Virus record (IMG/VR): IMGVR_UViG_3300035188_001338 | Location: 1-42,532 of that record | From: a virus | Reading direction: 5' to 3' (one strand) | DNA: 42,532 bases | In this document: one piece after another, positions 1-8,166 of the stretch | Layout of the letters: every line of letters starts with the position of its first letter | Numbering within the stretch: position 1 is the stretch's first letter | Translations under genes and position numbers: made by a program | Notes under the pieces: model-generated | The model's input: the letters and a program-made list of their open reading frames with translations, nothing else | The model's database searches: none | What the model was told of the DNA's origin: nothing

Positions 1-459
1 CTTTTAAAAGATACAGGCATCAAGACTAAAATTATTAAGCAATATTTGCCAATAATGAATAAGTTGATCAATAAGTATTTAACTGCAATGGACTTTTTTG
101 TTAATTTTAATCTGAATGAAAACTTCGAAGAAACTATTAAGTCAAGGCATCGTGACGTTTTTTCTTACGCTTCCTTTTCTGAGGGAGAAAAGATGCGAAT
201 TGACCTCGCTTTATTATTTACGTGGAGACAAATAGCAAAATTAAAAAATTCAACTAATACCAATTTGCTTATTCTAGATGAAGTTTTTGATTCTTCATTA
301 GATGGTGTTGGCACAGAAGAATTTATGAAGCTTTTGAATACACTAGATAATAACACTAACGTTTTTGTTATCTCACATAAGGGAGATCAACTGTTCGACA
401 AGTTTAGATCCGTAATTAGATTTGAAAAGAAAAATAATTTTTCACAGGTGGTAAAATGA
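1..459 (+). CDS. 46: Recombination endonuclease subunit gp46, C-terminal fragment (Rad50-like)
   Basis: The frame is open from base 1, so the start lies outside the window. The fragment of about 152 residues carries the C-terminal half of an SMC/Rad50-type ATPase: the signature FSEGEKMRIDLAL, a Walker B LLILDEVFDSSLD, and an H-loop region VFVISHKG. In T4, gp46 and gp47 form the Mre11/Rad50-like nuclease that resects ends for recombination-dependent replication. T4 gp46 is about 560 residues, so roughly three quarters is missing here. The last four bases (ATGA) overlap the start of the deformylase gene, which suggests translational coupling. The family call rests on the ATPase motifs plus the T4-like neighbourhood. 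Confidence 0.88.
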   Translation, partial: LLKDTGIKTKIIKQYLPIMNKLINKYLTAMDFFVNFNLNENFEETIKSRHRDVFSYASFSEGEKMRIDLALLFTWRQIAKLKNSTNTNLLILDEVFDSSLDGVGTEEFMKLLNTLDNNTNVFVISHKGDQLFDKFRSVIRFEKKNNFSQVVK

Positions 460-1103
460 CTGATGTAATTAAAGAAAACGATGTTATCCGAATTAATACA
501 GATCCATACAAAAATGAACCTTCCGTTATACAAGAAAAGATTCGTATTTTCGATCTGGTGCCTGAAGCCCATCCTGCTTTAAAAAAAGTTTTACCAGATT
601 TCGATTTTAAAAAACCACCAGTTGACCCCAATTCTTTCGCCAGTTCGTTGGTTGAAACCTGCAAACTTCATAATGGATTGGGGTTGTCAGCTAACCAATG
701 CGGATTTGAATATCGAGTGTTTGTGATGGGTTCTGGTGACAACTATGTGGCTTTTTTTAATGCAAAAATTTTAAAGTCTTCCGAACAGCAAAGTAAAATG
801 GAAGAAGGTTGCTTATCATACAAAGGTTTGTTTTTGAACGTAGAAAGACCAGCAGAAATTGAGGTAGAATACCAAGATTTTAATGGTATTTTAAGGCAAG
901 CAAAGTTTACCGGTATGACTGCTAGATGTTTTCAACATGAACTTGACCATATGAACGGAATCACGTATCATAGTCATGTAGGCACCGTATCAATACAACT
1001 TGCTCAGAAAAGACGAAGCAAGTATCTAAAACTATTGTCGAAATCTTTGAAAGAAACAAATAATGGAAACAATCGAAGCAGAAATTACGGAAACATTCGA
1101 TAA
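456..1103 (+). CDS. def: Peptide deformylase
   Basis: Metal-dependent enzyme that removes the formyl group from N-terminal formyl-methionine of nascent proteins. All three family motifs are visible in the 215 residues: GLGLSANQ (about 74-81, motif GxGxAAxQ), EGCLS (117-121, with the metal-binding Cys) and HELDH (161-165, the HExxH zinc or iron site with catalytic Glu). A 70-residue N-terminal segment before motif 1 is longer than in short phage deformylases, and a Lys/Arg/Asn-rich tail follows the HExxH motif. The start overlaps the gp46 stop as ATGA and has an AGGTGG-like RBS. Deformylases are known accessory genes of T4-like aquatic phages. Full motif retention suggests an active enzyme. 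Confidence 0.93.
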   Translation: MTDVIKENDVIRINTDPYKNEPSVIQEKIRIFDLVPEAHPALKKVLPDFDFKKPPVDPNSFASSLVETCKLHNGLGLSANQCGFEYRVFVMGSGDNYVAFFNAKILKSSEQQSKMEEGCLSYKGLFLNVERPAEIEVEYQDFNGILRQAKFTGMTARCFQHELDHMNGITYHSHVGTVSIQLAQKRRSKYLKLLSKSLKETNNGNNRSRNYGNIR

Positions 1104-2436
1104 AGAAAAATGGCCGGATTTTGTAAAAAAACAATGGGAAGATTGGAGTTCTAAAAACCCGTTTTCTAAATTTGAACACGTTGATACAAATCAGCTAACT
1201 GAAATACTCACTAGTGACCTGACATATGCGTCAAAAATGGATGTAAAAGAATACACGTTATATCAAAAGTGGTGTGAAATTCAAGAAAAGTATCCTGTAA
1301 AAGAAACTACGTCAGTTTTCGGTGACGTAGAAAAGCATCTTCTAGATTCATCTCAAGAGCAATATATTAATTTTGTTAAAAATAACATTTGGATTCCAGA
1401 ATCTCCTGATGATTTCATGAAACTTAAACCTGTCATGGAATACACCGATGATTCTGGTGAAATTTTTGTTACTGCTGTTGACGGGTCTAAAACAAAAAAA
1501 GATAAAAAAAGAACAAAAGATTTGCCTGTAATCTGGAATACAGCAAGAACATTTATTTCGACCATGAAAAACAATTCTAATATTGGAAGAAATTTGAATT
1601 TCATGGTAAAGGATGATGTAACAGGTAAATACTTGGGAGTTATTTGTATCTCATCCGACTTTCTCGACTTAACACCAAGAGATAAATTTATTGGTTGGGA
1701 ACGAGAAAAGAAGACACAAGGTGGCATGATTAATTACACTGCTATTGGTTCTTCGATAGTGCCATTTCAGCCTCTAGGGTTTAATTACATGGGTGGCAAA
1801 TTGCTTGCCCTTCTATGTCTCTCTGATGATGTACAGAGAATTTGGAAAGAAAAATACGGTAATACTTTGATCGGAGTGACCACAACTTCACTTTACGGAA
1901 ATACAAAAGCAAACGGATTGAGCCAATATGATGGGCTGGAGTATTGGCAAAAAATGGGATTTTCTTCAGGTTCAGTGGCGTTTGAACCAAGAAAAAGTAC
2001 GCTTCAAATGATTTGGAACTGGTTGAAAGAGAACCATACCGAAAAATATTTTGAATGGTGGGAAGCTAAGAACGCACAAGGGTTGCCGTTCAAACGTGAT
2101 CACAAGAATCGTTCTTTGCACTTTGCGTACCCAAAACTTGGTATTCCAAAAGAACTTACGAAAACGGATCATCAAAGAGGAATTTATTTTTCACCTCTGT
2201 ATAATAACACCTGCGAATTTTTGCGTGGTGAAATAACTGAAGATAAGCTTGTTAAATCTTTTGATACAAGCTGCGAAGCATTATCGGAAATCTGGAAAAC
2301 TAAGTATGCAAAACCCAGGATTTCTATGCTGAAGAAGAAAAATAATGTTTCCAAAGAATCTCTTTTCTATGATGATTTGATCTATCTTACATGGGAAGAA
2401 GCTAAACAAAAATATTTGCCTCAAGTTGGTAGGTAA
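1063..2436 (+). CDS. DUF4338 / DruA-like protein
   Basis: A 457-residue protein. The central region (about 185-310) resembles the DUF4338 family that includes DruA of the Druantia antiphage system: a strand ending YLGVICIS, then RDKFIGWER, an N-rich segment leading into a hydrophobic IVPFQPLGF stretch, a helix with LLALLCLSDDVQRIWKEKYG, then LIGVTTTSLYG and a tract ending YWQKMGF. This order matches the family as I remember it, but the similarity is remote and judged by eye. The start overlaps the deformylase gene by 41 nt and has no strong RBS, so translation may be coupled. The next internal Met is 58 codons later. No helicase partner such as DruE is present. The function is unknown; whether it is a conserved phage protein or a captured defence component cannot be settled here. 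Confidence 0.5.
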   Translation: METIEAEITETFDKEKWPDFVKKQWEDWSSKNPFSKFEHVDTNQLTEILTSDLTYASKMDVKEYTLYQKWCEIQEKYPVKETTSVFGDVEKHLLDSSQEQYINFVKNNIWIPESPDDFMKLKPVMEYTDDSGEIFVTAVDGSKTKKDKKRTKDLPVIWNTARTFISTMKNNSNIGRNLNFMVKDDVTGKYLGVICISSDFLDLTPRDKFIGWEREKKTQGGMINYTAIGSSIVPFQPLGFNYMGGKLLALLCLSDDVQRIWKEKYGNTLIGVTTTSLYGNTKANGLSQYDGLEYWQKMGFSSGSVAFEPRKSTLQMIWNWLKENHTEKYFEWWEAKNAQGLPFKRDHKNRSLHFAYPKLGIPKELTKTDHQRGIYFSPLYNNTCEFLRGEITEDKLVKSFDTSCEALSEIWKTKYAKPRISMLKKKNNVSKESLFYDDLIYLTWEEAKQKYLPQVGR

Positions 2437-2461
2437 TAATTAATGTTTACCTCACAACCTA

Positions 2462-2490
2462 TTGACAAATACACTACATAGTAGTATGAT
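2462..2490 (+). promoter_or_regulatory. Sigma70-type promoter upstream of the HTH gene
   Basis: A perfect -35 TTGACA (2462-2467) and -10 TATGAT (2485-2490) separated by exactly 17 bp lie in the 109-nt gap before the HTH gene. This is the form of a strong host-RNA-polymerase (early) promoter. A separate GGAG-type RBS sits just before the start at 2546. Confidence 0.8.
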
Positions 2491-2545
2491 GTGCGTACTC
2501 GTTTGATCGAGTTTTCTTTTTTATTTTTTGATATAGGAGTTAGTT

Positions 2546-2818
2546 ATGAGTAAGACCAGTGCAAAAGTGCGTATGATTAACACTTTGAAACAAACTAAAG
2601 GCTACAACACTTTCAGTGTTGCACAAGCTCGTGTTCGTTTTGGTGTTAAAAATGTTGCTGCTCGAATCCATGAACTTCGGAAAGAAGGGTATGCGATTTA
2701 CACCAATACTCGCACCCGTGGTGATGGTACCAAAGTTTCCATCTATCGCCTTGGAAAACCTTCAAAAACAATGAAAGCACAATGGCGTTCTATGGGTGTT
2801 CGCCCACAAACCGCTTAA
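2546..2818 (+). CDS. Small helix-turn-helix (winged-helix) DNA-binding protein
   Basis: A 90-residue basic protein. Residues about 22-50 form a clear HTH: FSVAQARVRFGVKNVAARIHELRKEGY, in which VAARIHELRKEGY matches the recognition helix and turn of the HTH_39-like phage family. A wing-like segment follows (IYTNTRTRGDGTKVSIYRL). It is alone between a strong sigma70-type promoter and an intrinsic terminator, so it forms its own early transcription unit. GGAG RBS 7 nt before ATG. It is probably a transcription regulator or DNA-binding accessory protein; the target is unknown. Confidence 0.8.
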   Translation: MSKTSAKVRMINTLKQTKGYNTFSVAQARVRFGVKNVAARIHELRKEGYAIYTNTRTRGDGTKVSIYRLGKPSKTMKAQWRSMGVRPQTA

Positions 2819-2833
2819 TAATGGTTTGATACA

Positions 2834-2867
2834 GGAGAGGCCATTAAATATGGCCTCTCCTTTTTTT
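2834..2867 (+). terminator. Rho-independent terminator after the HTH gene
   Basis: An 11-bp perfect stem, GGAGAGGCCAT (2834-2844) paired with ATGGCCTCTCC (2850-2860), with a 5-nt loop and followed by seven T. One of the two strongest intrinsic terminators in the window. Confidence 0.93.
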
Positions 2868-2881
2868 ATTTTGGAGTGCAA

Positions 2882-3700
2882 ATGGAAATTCAAATAAAAA
2901 CAGATGAACTTAGAAAAAAAAGTCTATTTGTTGCTACACCCATGTATGGCGGTATGAATCATGGTTTGTACATGAAAGCATGTCTTGATCTTCAAGGTAT
3001 GTGTATTCAATATGGCGTCAATGTTAAATTTTCTTTCCTATTCAATGAATCATTAATCACGAGGGCAAGAAATTACCTTGTAGATGAATTTTATAATCGT
3101 TCAGAGTGTACGCATCTACTGTTCATCGATTCGGATATTTGTTTCAATCCGCAAGATGTTATTGCTATGTTGGCTCTCGACAAAGATGTTATTGGTGGAC
3201 CGTATCCTAAAAAAGCAATCAAATGGAAGAGTATTCAAAAAGCCGCGCTTCTTCATCCTGATATGAAGCCTCATGAACTTGAAAAAGTTGCTGGCGACTT
3301 CGTGTTCAATCCAGTAAAAGGTACTGCACAGTTTCAAGTTTCTGAACCACTAGAAGTTATGGAAATTGGAACAGGATTCATGTTGATCAAACGTGAAGTA
3401 TTTCCAAAAATGGAAGAAGCATATCCTCAACTTCGTTACAAACCAGATCATGTTGGGCAACAACATTTTGACGGTTCACGTTACATTCATGCTTTCTTCG
3501 ATACTATTATTGACACAAAAGATTCTGCAACTGGTGGCGGTTCAGATCGTTATCTGTCAGAAGATTATATGTTCTGTCAACTTTGGAGAAAAATTGGTGG
3601 AAAAATTTGGCTCTGCCCATGGATGAGAACACAGCATATTGGAACTTATCACTTTCATGGTGATATGCCTGCCGTAGCCAACTTTGTTGGGGAAATGTAA
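2882..3700 (+). CDS. GT-A fold glycosyltransferase-like protein
   Basis: About 272 residues. The N-terminus has a short Rossmann-type strand (SLFVATPMYGGMN), then SLITRARNYLVDEF and HLLFIDSDICFNPQDVIAML, where DSD looks like the DxD metal/nucleotide-sugar motif of GT-A glycosyltransferases. The C-terminus has DRYLSEDYMFCQLWRKIGGKIWLCPW, typical of the acceptor-side half. I chose the ATG at 2882 over an in-frame GTG at 2876 because the GGAG at 2873-2876 is then properly spaced. It ends in a 1-nt overlap with the dNMP kinase gene. Such genes are common in T4-like aquatic phages; substrate unknown (phage DNA, virion or host glycan). Confidence 0.72.
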   Translation: MEIQIKTDELRKKSLFVATPMYGGMNHGLYMKACLDLQGMCIQYGVNVKFSFLFNESLITRARNYLVDEFYNRSECTHLLFIDSDICFNPQDVIAMLALDKDVIGGPYPKKAIKWKSIQKAALLHPDMKPHELEKVAGDFVFNPVKGTAQFQVSEPLEVMEIGTGFMLIKREVFPKMEEAYPQLRYKPDHVGQQHFDGSRYIHAFFDTIIDTKDSATGGGSDRYLSEDYMFCQLWRKIGGKIWLCPWMRTQHIGTYHFHGDMPAVANFVGEM

Positions 3701-4374
3701 TGATCGTTGGTGTAGTAGGGTTCATCGGTTCTGGAAAAGGAACCGTCGGCGATTTCTTAAAAACTGAATTTGGATTTCACTCTTTAAGTTTTGCCTCCCA
3801 CCTAAAAGATGTTGCTTCCGTTTTATTCGGTTGGGAAAGGCATCTTTTGGAGGGAGATACAGAAGAGTCTAGAAAATTTAGAGAAAAGCCGGATGGTTTT
3901 TGGTCTAAAAAAATCGGTGAACACTTTACACCACGATTAGCATTACAATTACTTGGTACTGAAGCTGGTAGGAATGTATTTCATGAAGATTTTTGGATTT
4001 TTTCTTTAGAAAATAAAATCAAAAAATTAGGAGACAATCAAAATGTGGTGGTAACCGACGTTAGATTTAAAAATGAAATAGAATGGCTGAAAAGCAAAAA
4101 AGGTATTTTGATAGAAGTTCGCAGAGGTGAAAGGCCGTCTTGGTTTCATATTGCCGCAGATGCGAATAGGTCAAATGGGTCCGCTTTCTCGGAAAAGTTT
4201 ATGTTAGAAAAAACTGGTGTACATGAATCCGAATGGAGATGGATAGGCAGCGGCGTGGATTATATTATTGATAATAATGATACTCTGGAAAAATTAAAAG
4301 GAAGAATCACAAACTGCTTGAAAGGCCATTACGGAAGTGATATAATTGAATCTCTTAAACAGAGGAGTTTGTAA
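3700..4374 (+). CDS. 1: Deoxynucleoside monophosphate kinase (T4 gp1-like)
   Basis: Phosphorylates dNMPs to dNDPs to feed phage DNA synthesis. The 224-residue protein starts with a P-loop, GFIGSGKGT (7-15). It continues with the family pattern LSFASHLKDVASVLFGW, a region around RLALQLLGTEAGR, and VVVTDVRFKNEIEWL followed by a basic VRRGERP segment, as in T4 gp1. Start and stop overlap the neighbours by one base each, so it is in a tight operon with gp45. Confidence 0.88.
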   Translation: MIVGVVGFIGSGKGTVGDFLKTEFGFHSLSFASHLKDVASVLFGWERHLLEGDTEESRKFREKPDGFWSKKIGEHFTPRLALQLLGTEAGRNVFHEDFWIFSLENKIKKLGDNQNVVVTDVRFKNEIEWLKSKKGILIEVRRGERPSWFHIAADANRSNGSAFSEKFMLEKTGVHESEWRWIGSGVDYIIDNNDTLEKLKGRITNCLKGHYGSDIIESLKQRSL

Positions 4375-5054
4375 TGAAGTTGACAAATAACACCATGAAT
4401 GTATTGAAGAATTTTTCTACAATTAATCAGAACATTTATGTTAAACCTGGTAATGTTATTGAAACTGTTTCAAAGCAGAAAAATATTTTGGCTAAAGCAA
4501 CAGTGGAAGAAAACTTTCCACAAGAGTTCGGAATTTACGATCTAAACAATTTTTTGGGTGTTCTATCTCTTTCTAAAGGTACTTTACCTGAACTTGATTT
4601 TGAAGATCAAAAAATTATTATCCGCAATCGAGTAGGCAAAAGTAGCACGACATATCATCAATCTAAAAAAGAACTTTTACTTCTTGCCCCTGAGAAAAAA
4701 GTCAGCATGGAAAATGCTGAAATTATTTTCACCATCACAGAAGAGGATCTTGATTGGTGTTTGAAAGCTGCATCCGCACTTAACTCGACCAATATCGCTT
4801 TTGTTTCTGATGGTGCAAATGTCACAGTTGATGTTTTTAATGTAAAAGATGATTCATCTAACGTAAATACAACAACAATTGCAGAAGGTGATGGCAAAAC
4901 TTTTAAAATGATTTTTGCTATAGAAAATTTTAAGTTTATTCTCGGATCATATGATGTTACGATTCATTCACGAGGAATTGGGCACTTTAAAAACAAGTCT
5001 GTACCAATTGAATATTGGGTTACGACCGAACCTGGTTCTACTTACGGAGTTTAA
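4374..5054 (+). CDS. 45: Sliding clamp gp45
   Basis: DNA polymerase processivity ring and, in T4, also the mobile activator of late transcription. Length 226 residues, against 228 in T4. The N-terminus MKLTNNTMNVLKNFSTINQNIYVKPGN and the later blocks GIYDLNNFLGVLSL and a strand-rich C-terminal half with VTIHSRGIGHFKN fit gp45. It lies directly downstream of dNMP kinase and upstream of the DsbA-like gene and the clamp loader, as expected in a T4-like replication cluster. Confidence 0.93.
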   Translation: MKLTNNTMNVLKNFSTINQNIYVKPGNVIETVSKQKNILAKATVEENFPQEFGIYDLNNFLGVLSLSKGTLPELDFEDQKIIIRNRVGKSSTTYHQSKKELLLLAPEKKVSMENAEIIFTITEEDLDWCLKAASALNSTNIAFVSDGANVTVDVFNVKDDSSNVNTTTIAEGDGKTFKMIFAIENFKFILGSYDVTIHSRGIGHFKNKSVPIEYWVTTEPGSTYGV

Positions 5055-5056
5055 TA

Positions 5057-5332
5057 ATGACTGATATCGTTACACAATATGGTACTTTTAAAGAAGAAGA
5101 TTTGAAATCGATCAAAGAAGCTTTGAATGAAATTTCAAATGAACTTGACATTATCTCTCAGCACAAAGATGCAATCAAAGATGTTATCAATGCAGTCTTT
5201 GACAATTACAAAATACCTAAAAAAGTAATTCGTCGTTTGGCAAAAGCGCATCATAAAAATTCTTTTCAGGAAGAACTTGCGCATGATAGTGAGTTTGAAA
5301 CTCTTTATATCGGGCTTACGGAGGCGAAATGA
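5057..5332 (+). CDS. dsbA: DsbA-like double-stranded DNA-binding protein
   Basis: A 91-residue, mostly helical, charged protein. Length and pattern (DLKSIKEALNEIS at the start, IKDVINAVFDNYKIPKKVIRRLAKAHHKN in the middle, acidic end with ETLY) match T4 DsbA, the small dsDNA-binding protein that modulates late transcription. I start it at the ATG at 5057, just after the gp45 stop; a longer in-frame extension would overlap the end of gp45 and lacks an RBS. The next gene overlaps by ATGA. The alternative is another small late-transcription factor such as gp33, but the sequence pattern fits DsbA better. Confidence 0.7.
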   Translation: MTDIVTQYGTFKEEDLKSIKEALNEISNELDIISQHKDAIKDVINAVFDNYKIPKKVIRRLAKAHHKNSFQEELAHDSEFETLYIGLTEAK

Positions 5333-5667
5333 ATCCAGAACGCAGAGGATTTGCTAAAGGATTAGGGCTAGCCGGATTTGTTGCTGTTGGTGTTGCTGGT
5401 TATAAAGAAGTTAAGGAGCGAATTGTATATAAACAAGATGAAGTTCCTAGCGCCGAGTTGGAAAAACAAATTGAAGGAAAACCAGTTCTAGCTTTGATGG
5501 CAACATATGGTGAAGAAATAAAAAAAGATTATCAACAAGGGCAGTATATATTTTCTAATGCTCCAACATACAAAGAGGGTACAGAAAAACATGTTGAGGT
5601 GAGAATTGTTCCTGGTCCTGATGGCAAACTATACGTAAAAGAAAACGATAGTTGGAGAAAAATATGA
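5329..5667 (+). CDS. Small exported or membrane-anchored protein, unknown
   Basis: A 112-residue protein with no family I recognise. The N-terminus reads RRGFAKGLGLAGFVAVGVAGYKEV: two Arg followed by a weakly hydrophobic Gly/Ala-rich stretch, similar to a Tat-like leader or an N-terminal membrane anchor. The rest is hydrophilic, with VRIVPGPDGKLYVKENDSW near the end, a small beta-rich motif. It overlaps its upstream neighbour by ATGA and its stop overlaps the next start, so it is co-translated between DsbA-like and a glycosyltransferase-like gene. Confidence 0.7.
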   Translation: MNPERRGFAKGLGLAGFVAVGVAGYKEVKERIVYKQDEVPSAELEKQIEGKPVLALMATYGEEIKKDYQQGQYIFSNAPTYKEGTEKHVEVRIVPGPDGKLYVKENDSWRKI

Positions 5668-6407
5668 ATATAGCAATGGTTGCTTCCGGGCAACCTCGAT
5701 ACACAAAATATATTTTCGATAATTATCATAGAATAAAAGATGCAACAAATATAGACCTTTATTTTTACATGTGGAATAATTATATTCTTCGTGATGAAGA
5801 TAAAAATATTTTTTATGGTGGAGGCCCAGTTGAGGAGCAAATAAAAAAAGGTCTACCTAAAAATTGCGTTATAAAAAAATTCGTAACTGAAAATGAACCT
5901 TCTATTGAAAAATTATTCAATAATGAACTGGAATTATTAATAGAAAAATCTCTTGGAGCAAATCATATATTTGAGCCTGATAAAATGAGAACCAGTCTTA
6001 CTGATCTATATTTTCAAAGATATTCAGCAATGAAAGCTTTTCAATTAATTGACAAAGAATATGATTGTGTTATAAGATATAGACCCGATTGTTTCCTTGC
6101 TGATGATGTTTACTTAAAACAAATAAATTTAGATGAAGGAATTTATGTTCCTCGGAACTTAGGAGGAGGAGGTATGAACGATCAATTCGCAATCGGCAAT
6201 ATGAAAAATATGAAAGTATATTTTGATGCGTTCAATAGTTTATTTGTCGATCAAATGAAAAATAAAGAGTTAGTTCAACAAGAATCTTCTTTAAAATATC
6301 ATCTAATAAAAAATAACATTAATATTCATGGACTACCTAGTAATGCACGATATTTTATAGTAAGAATAGAAAAGGGGGATGGTGGAAAAAAACTTCAAAG
6401 AATTTAA
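5664..6407 (+). CDS. Putative glycosyltransferase, SGQPR family copy 1
   Basis: About 247 residues. It is one of five related proteins in this window (others at 11681, 31657, 32368 and 33508). Shared features: an N-terminal strand plus loop (IAMVASGQPRY), an aromatic LYFYMW, then YDCVIRYRPDC in mid-protein (a D-containing strand end typical of GT-A-like enzymes) and MNDQFAIGNMKNMKVYFDAFN. The closest copy is the one at 31657, with which it also shares LPKNC and LKKF-like segments. ATG 5664 is chosen because GGAG lies 5-8 nt upstream. Probable role: sugar transfer in phage or host glycan modification; not provable from sequence alone. Confidence 0.62.
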   Translation: MNIAMVASGQPRYTKYIFDNYHRIKDATNIDLYFYMWNNYILRDEDKNIFYGGGPVEEQIKKGLPKNCVIKKFVTENEPSIEKLFNNELELLIEKSLGANHIFEPDKMRTSLTDLYFQRYSAMKAFQLIDKEYDCVIRYRPDCFLADDVYLKQINLDEGIYVPRNLGGGGMNDQFAIGNMKNMKVYFDAFNSLFVDQMKNKELVQQESSLKYHLIKNNINIHGLPSNARYFIVRIEKGDGGKKLQRI

Positions 6408-6438
6408 ATTATTTTATTTTACATTATGGAGACTGTGA

Positions 6439-7380
6439 TTGGAAAACAAACAAGTTTTATGGGTAGAGAAGTATCGCCCGAACAAAGTTGAAGATTGTAT
6501 CCTTCCCGAAAACATCAAAACTACCTTTCAAGAATATGTTAACAGAAAAGAAATCCCAAATTTGTTACTTGCTGGATCCGCAGGCGTTGGTAAAACAACA
6601 ATTGCTAAAGCCCTCTGCGAAGAAATTGGCTGCGATTATATCATCATCAATGGGTCAGACGAAAGCGGTATTGACACATTCCGCACCAAAATCAAAAACT
6701 ATGCATCAGCAATGAGTTTTTCTGGTGACCGAAGGGTCATCATCATTGATGAAGCAGACTATCTAAATCCCAATTCTACACAGCCTGCCCTACGCGGTGC
6801 TATTGAAGAGTTTTCAATTAATTGTTCTTTCATTTTCACTTGCAATTTTAAGAACAGGATTATTGAACCTCTTCATTCACGTTGTTCCGTTATTGAATTC
6901 AAACTTCAAAATGGGCAAAAGGCTAAGATGGCGGCTCAATTCTTTAAACGTGTTGAATGGATCTTAAAACAAGAAAACATTCCATACGAAAAAGATGTTG
7001 TTGCAGCCGTCATTACAAAATACTTTCCTGATAATCGACGTATTCTAAATGAATTACAACGATATTCAGTTTCAGGAGCAATCGATAAAGGTATTTTGTC
7101 AAATGTTTCAGACGTAAACATTGCAACGCTTATCAAATCCATTAAAGAAAAAGATTTTGGATCAGCAAGAAAATGGGTCACTTCGAATCTTGACAATGAT
7201 GCAGCAACCATAATCAGAAAAATATATGATTCGATGTATGAATATTTAACTCCTGACAGCATTCCACCTGCTGTTTTAATCTTGTCAAAATACCAATATC
7301 AATCTGCATTCGTGGCGGATCAGGAAATTAACTTAATGGCCTGTTTGACCGAATTTATGGTTGAATGTTCCTTTAAGTGA
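6439..7380 (+). CDS. 44: Clamp loader large subunit gp44 (AAA+ ATPase)
   Basis: With gp62 it loads the gp45 clamp on primer-template junctions. The 313-residue protein has Walker A GSAGVGKTT (45-53), Walker B IIIDEADYL (about 100-108) and the SRC arginine-finger motif (146-148) typical of clamp loaders. T4 gp44 has 319 residues. The start is TTG at 6439, well placed after GGAG at 6428-6431; there is no ATG alternative without losing the conserved N-terminus (VEKYRPNKVEDCILP). An endonuclease VII-like gene separates it from gp62. Confidence 0.95.
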   Translation: MENKQVLWVEKYRPNKVEDCILPENIKTTFQEYVNRKEIPNLLLAGSAGVGKTTIAKALCEEIGCDYIIINGSDESGIDTFRTKIKNYASAMSFSGDRRVIIIDEADYLNPNSTQPALRGAIEEFSINCSFIFTCNFKNRIIEPLHSRCSVIEFKLQNGQKAKMAAQFFKRVEWILKQENIPYEKDVVAAVITKYFPDNRRILNELQRYSVSGAIDKGILSNVSDVNIATLIKSIKEKDFGSARKWVTSNLDNDAATIIRKIYDSMYEYLTPDSIPPAVLILSKYQYQSAFVADQEINLMACLTEFMVECSFK

Positions 7381-7388
7381 GAAGGAAC

Positions 7389-7793
7389 ATGTTTCAAACG
7401 AAAATATATGATTTATTTGGTGATGAAATTCTTTTGAATAGTAAAAGCTGTGTTTATTGTGGAATACAGAAAAAAATAACAGAGTTTCCTAAACATATTC
7501 ATCGAAATGATGGATACGATTCTAGATGCAAAGAATGCAAAAATAAAAGAGGAAAACTTGTAGATCAAATAAGAAAAAATTCTCCACCAAAACCTGAAAT
7601 ATGTGATTGTTGTGGAAAAAAACCTAAGGAAGGCAATGGTAGAAGAAAAATTGGATTAGCACTTGATCATTGCCCTAAAACTAATACCTTTAGAGGTTGG
7701 CTTTGTTTTGATTGTAATCTTGGGATTGGTTTATTAGGTGACGATACTCAAGGATTAAAAAGAGCTTTAGACTATTTGGTGAAACATGACTGA
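7389..7793 (+). CDS. Endonuclease VII-like HNH nuclease inserted between gp44 and gp62
   Basis: A 134-residue Cys-rich protein. CxxC pairs lie at about 21-24, 47-50, 72-75 and 106-109. The catalytic block LALDHCPKTNTFRGWLCFDCNLGIGLL (about 90-115) is the signature of the recombination endonuclease VII family (T4 gp49, a His-Me finger nuclease acting on branched DNA). Two roles are possible: a gp49-type Holliday-junction resolvase, or a free-standing homing-type endonuclease using the same fold. Its position, splitting the normally adjacent clamp loader genes, and the extra N-terminal zinc knuckle (CVYCGIQKKITEFPKH) favour a mobile or homing origin. It ends with an 8-nt overlap with gp62. Confidence 0.82.
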   Translation: MFQTKIYDLFGDEILLNSKSCVYCGIQKKITEFPKHIHRNDGYDSRCKECKNKRGKLVDQIRKNSPPKPEICDCCGKKPKEGNGRRKIGLALDHCPKTNTFRGWLCFDCNLGIGLLGDDTQGLKRALDYLVKHD

Positions 7794-8166
7794 CCTATTT
7801 AAAGAAATCTTACCAAGCATTCTTCAAACGAAGAAAGACGTTCTAGAAAATGAATCTGATTATAAACCTTTTATCATAAATCGCTCACTCTCATATCATA
7901 TGGATTGTATTTTATATGCAAATCAAATGAATATGTGTGGAAATTTACCTCCAAAACTACAATACCAATATTTTCTAAATACCGTAAGACCAATGAAACG
8001 TAAGTTTCAGTCTTGGCAAAAGCAAGAGACCATCAAAAATTTAGATTGCGTTAAAGAATATTTTGGTTATTCAAATGAAAAAGCCAAAGAGGCCTTGCGT
8101 ATTCTAACCGATAAACAGATCGCTTTCATAAAAGAACAATTAGAAAAAGGTGGAGTGAAAAAATAA
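7786..8166 (+). CDS. 62: Clamp loader small subunit gp62
   Basis: Partner of gp44 in the clamp loader. The 126-residue helical protein (MTDLFKEILPSILQTKK..., with the block YQYFLNTVRPMKRKFQSWQK) matches the short gp62 of aquatic T4-like phages; T4 gp62 is longer at 187. It lies directly upstream of RegA, the canonical order 44-62-regA. Its ATG lies inside the end of the endonuclease gene, and its stop shares one base with the regA start. Confidence 0.85.
   Translation: MTDLFKEILPSILQTKKDVLENESDYKPFIINRSLSYHMDCILYANQMNMCGNLPPKLQYQYFLNTVRPMKRKFQSWQKQETIKNLDCVKEYFGYSNEKAKEALRILTDKQIAFIKEQLEKGGVKK

Noticed and set aside
5015-5056. N-terminal extension of the DsbA-like gene
   Set aside because: It overlaps the gp45 C-terminus, has no RBS, and the conserved sequence starts at 5057.
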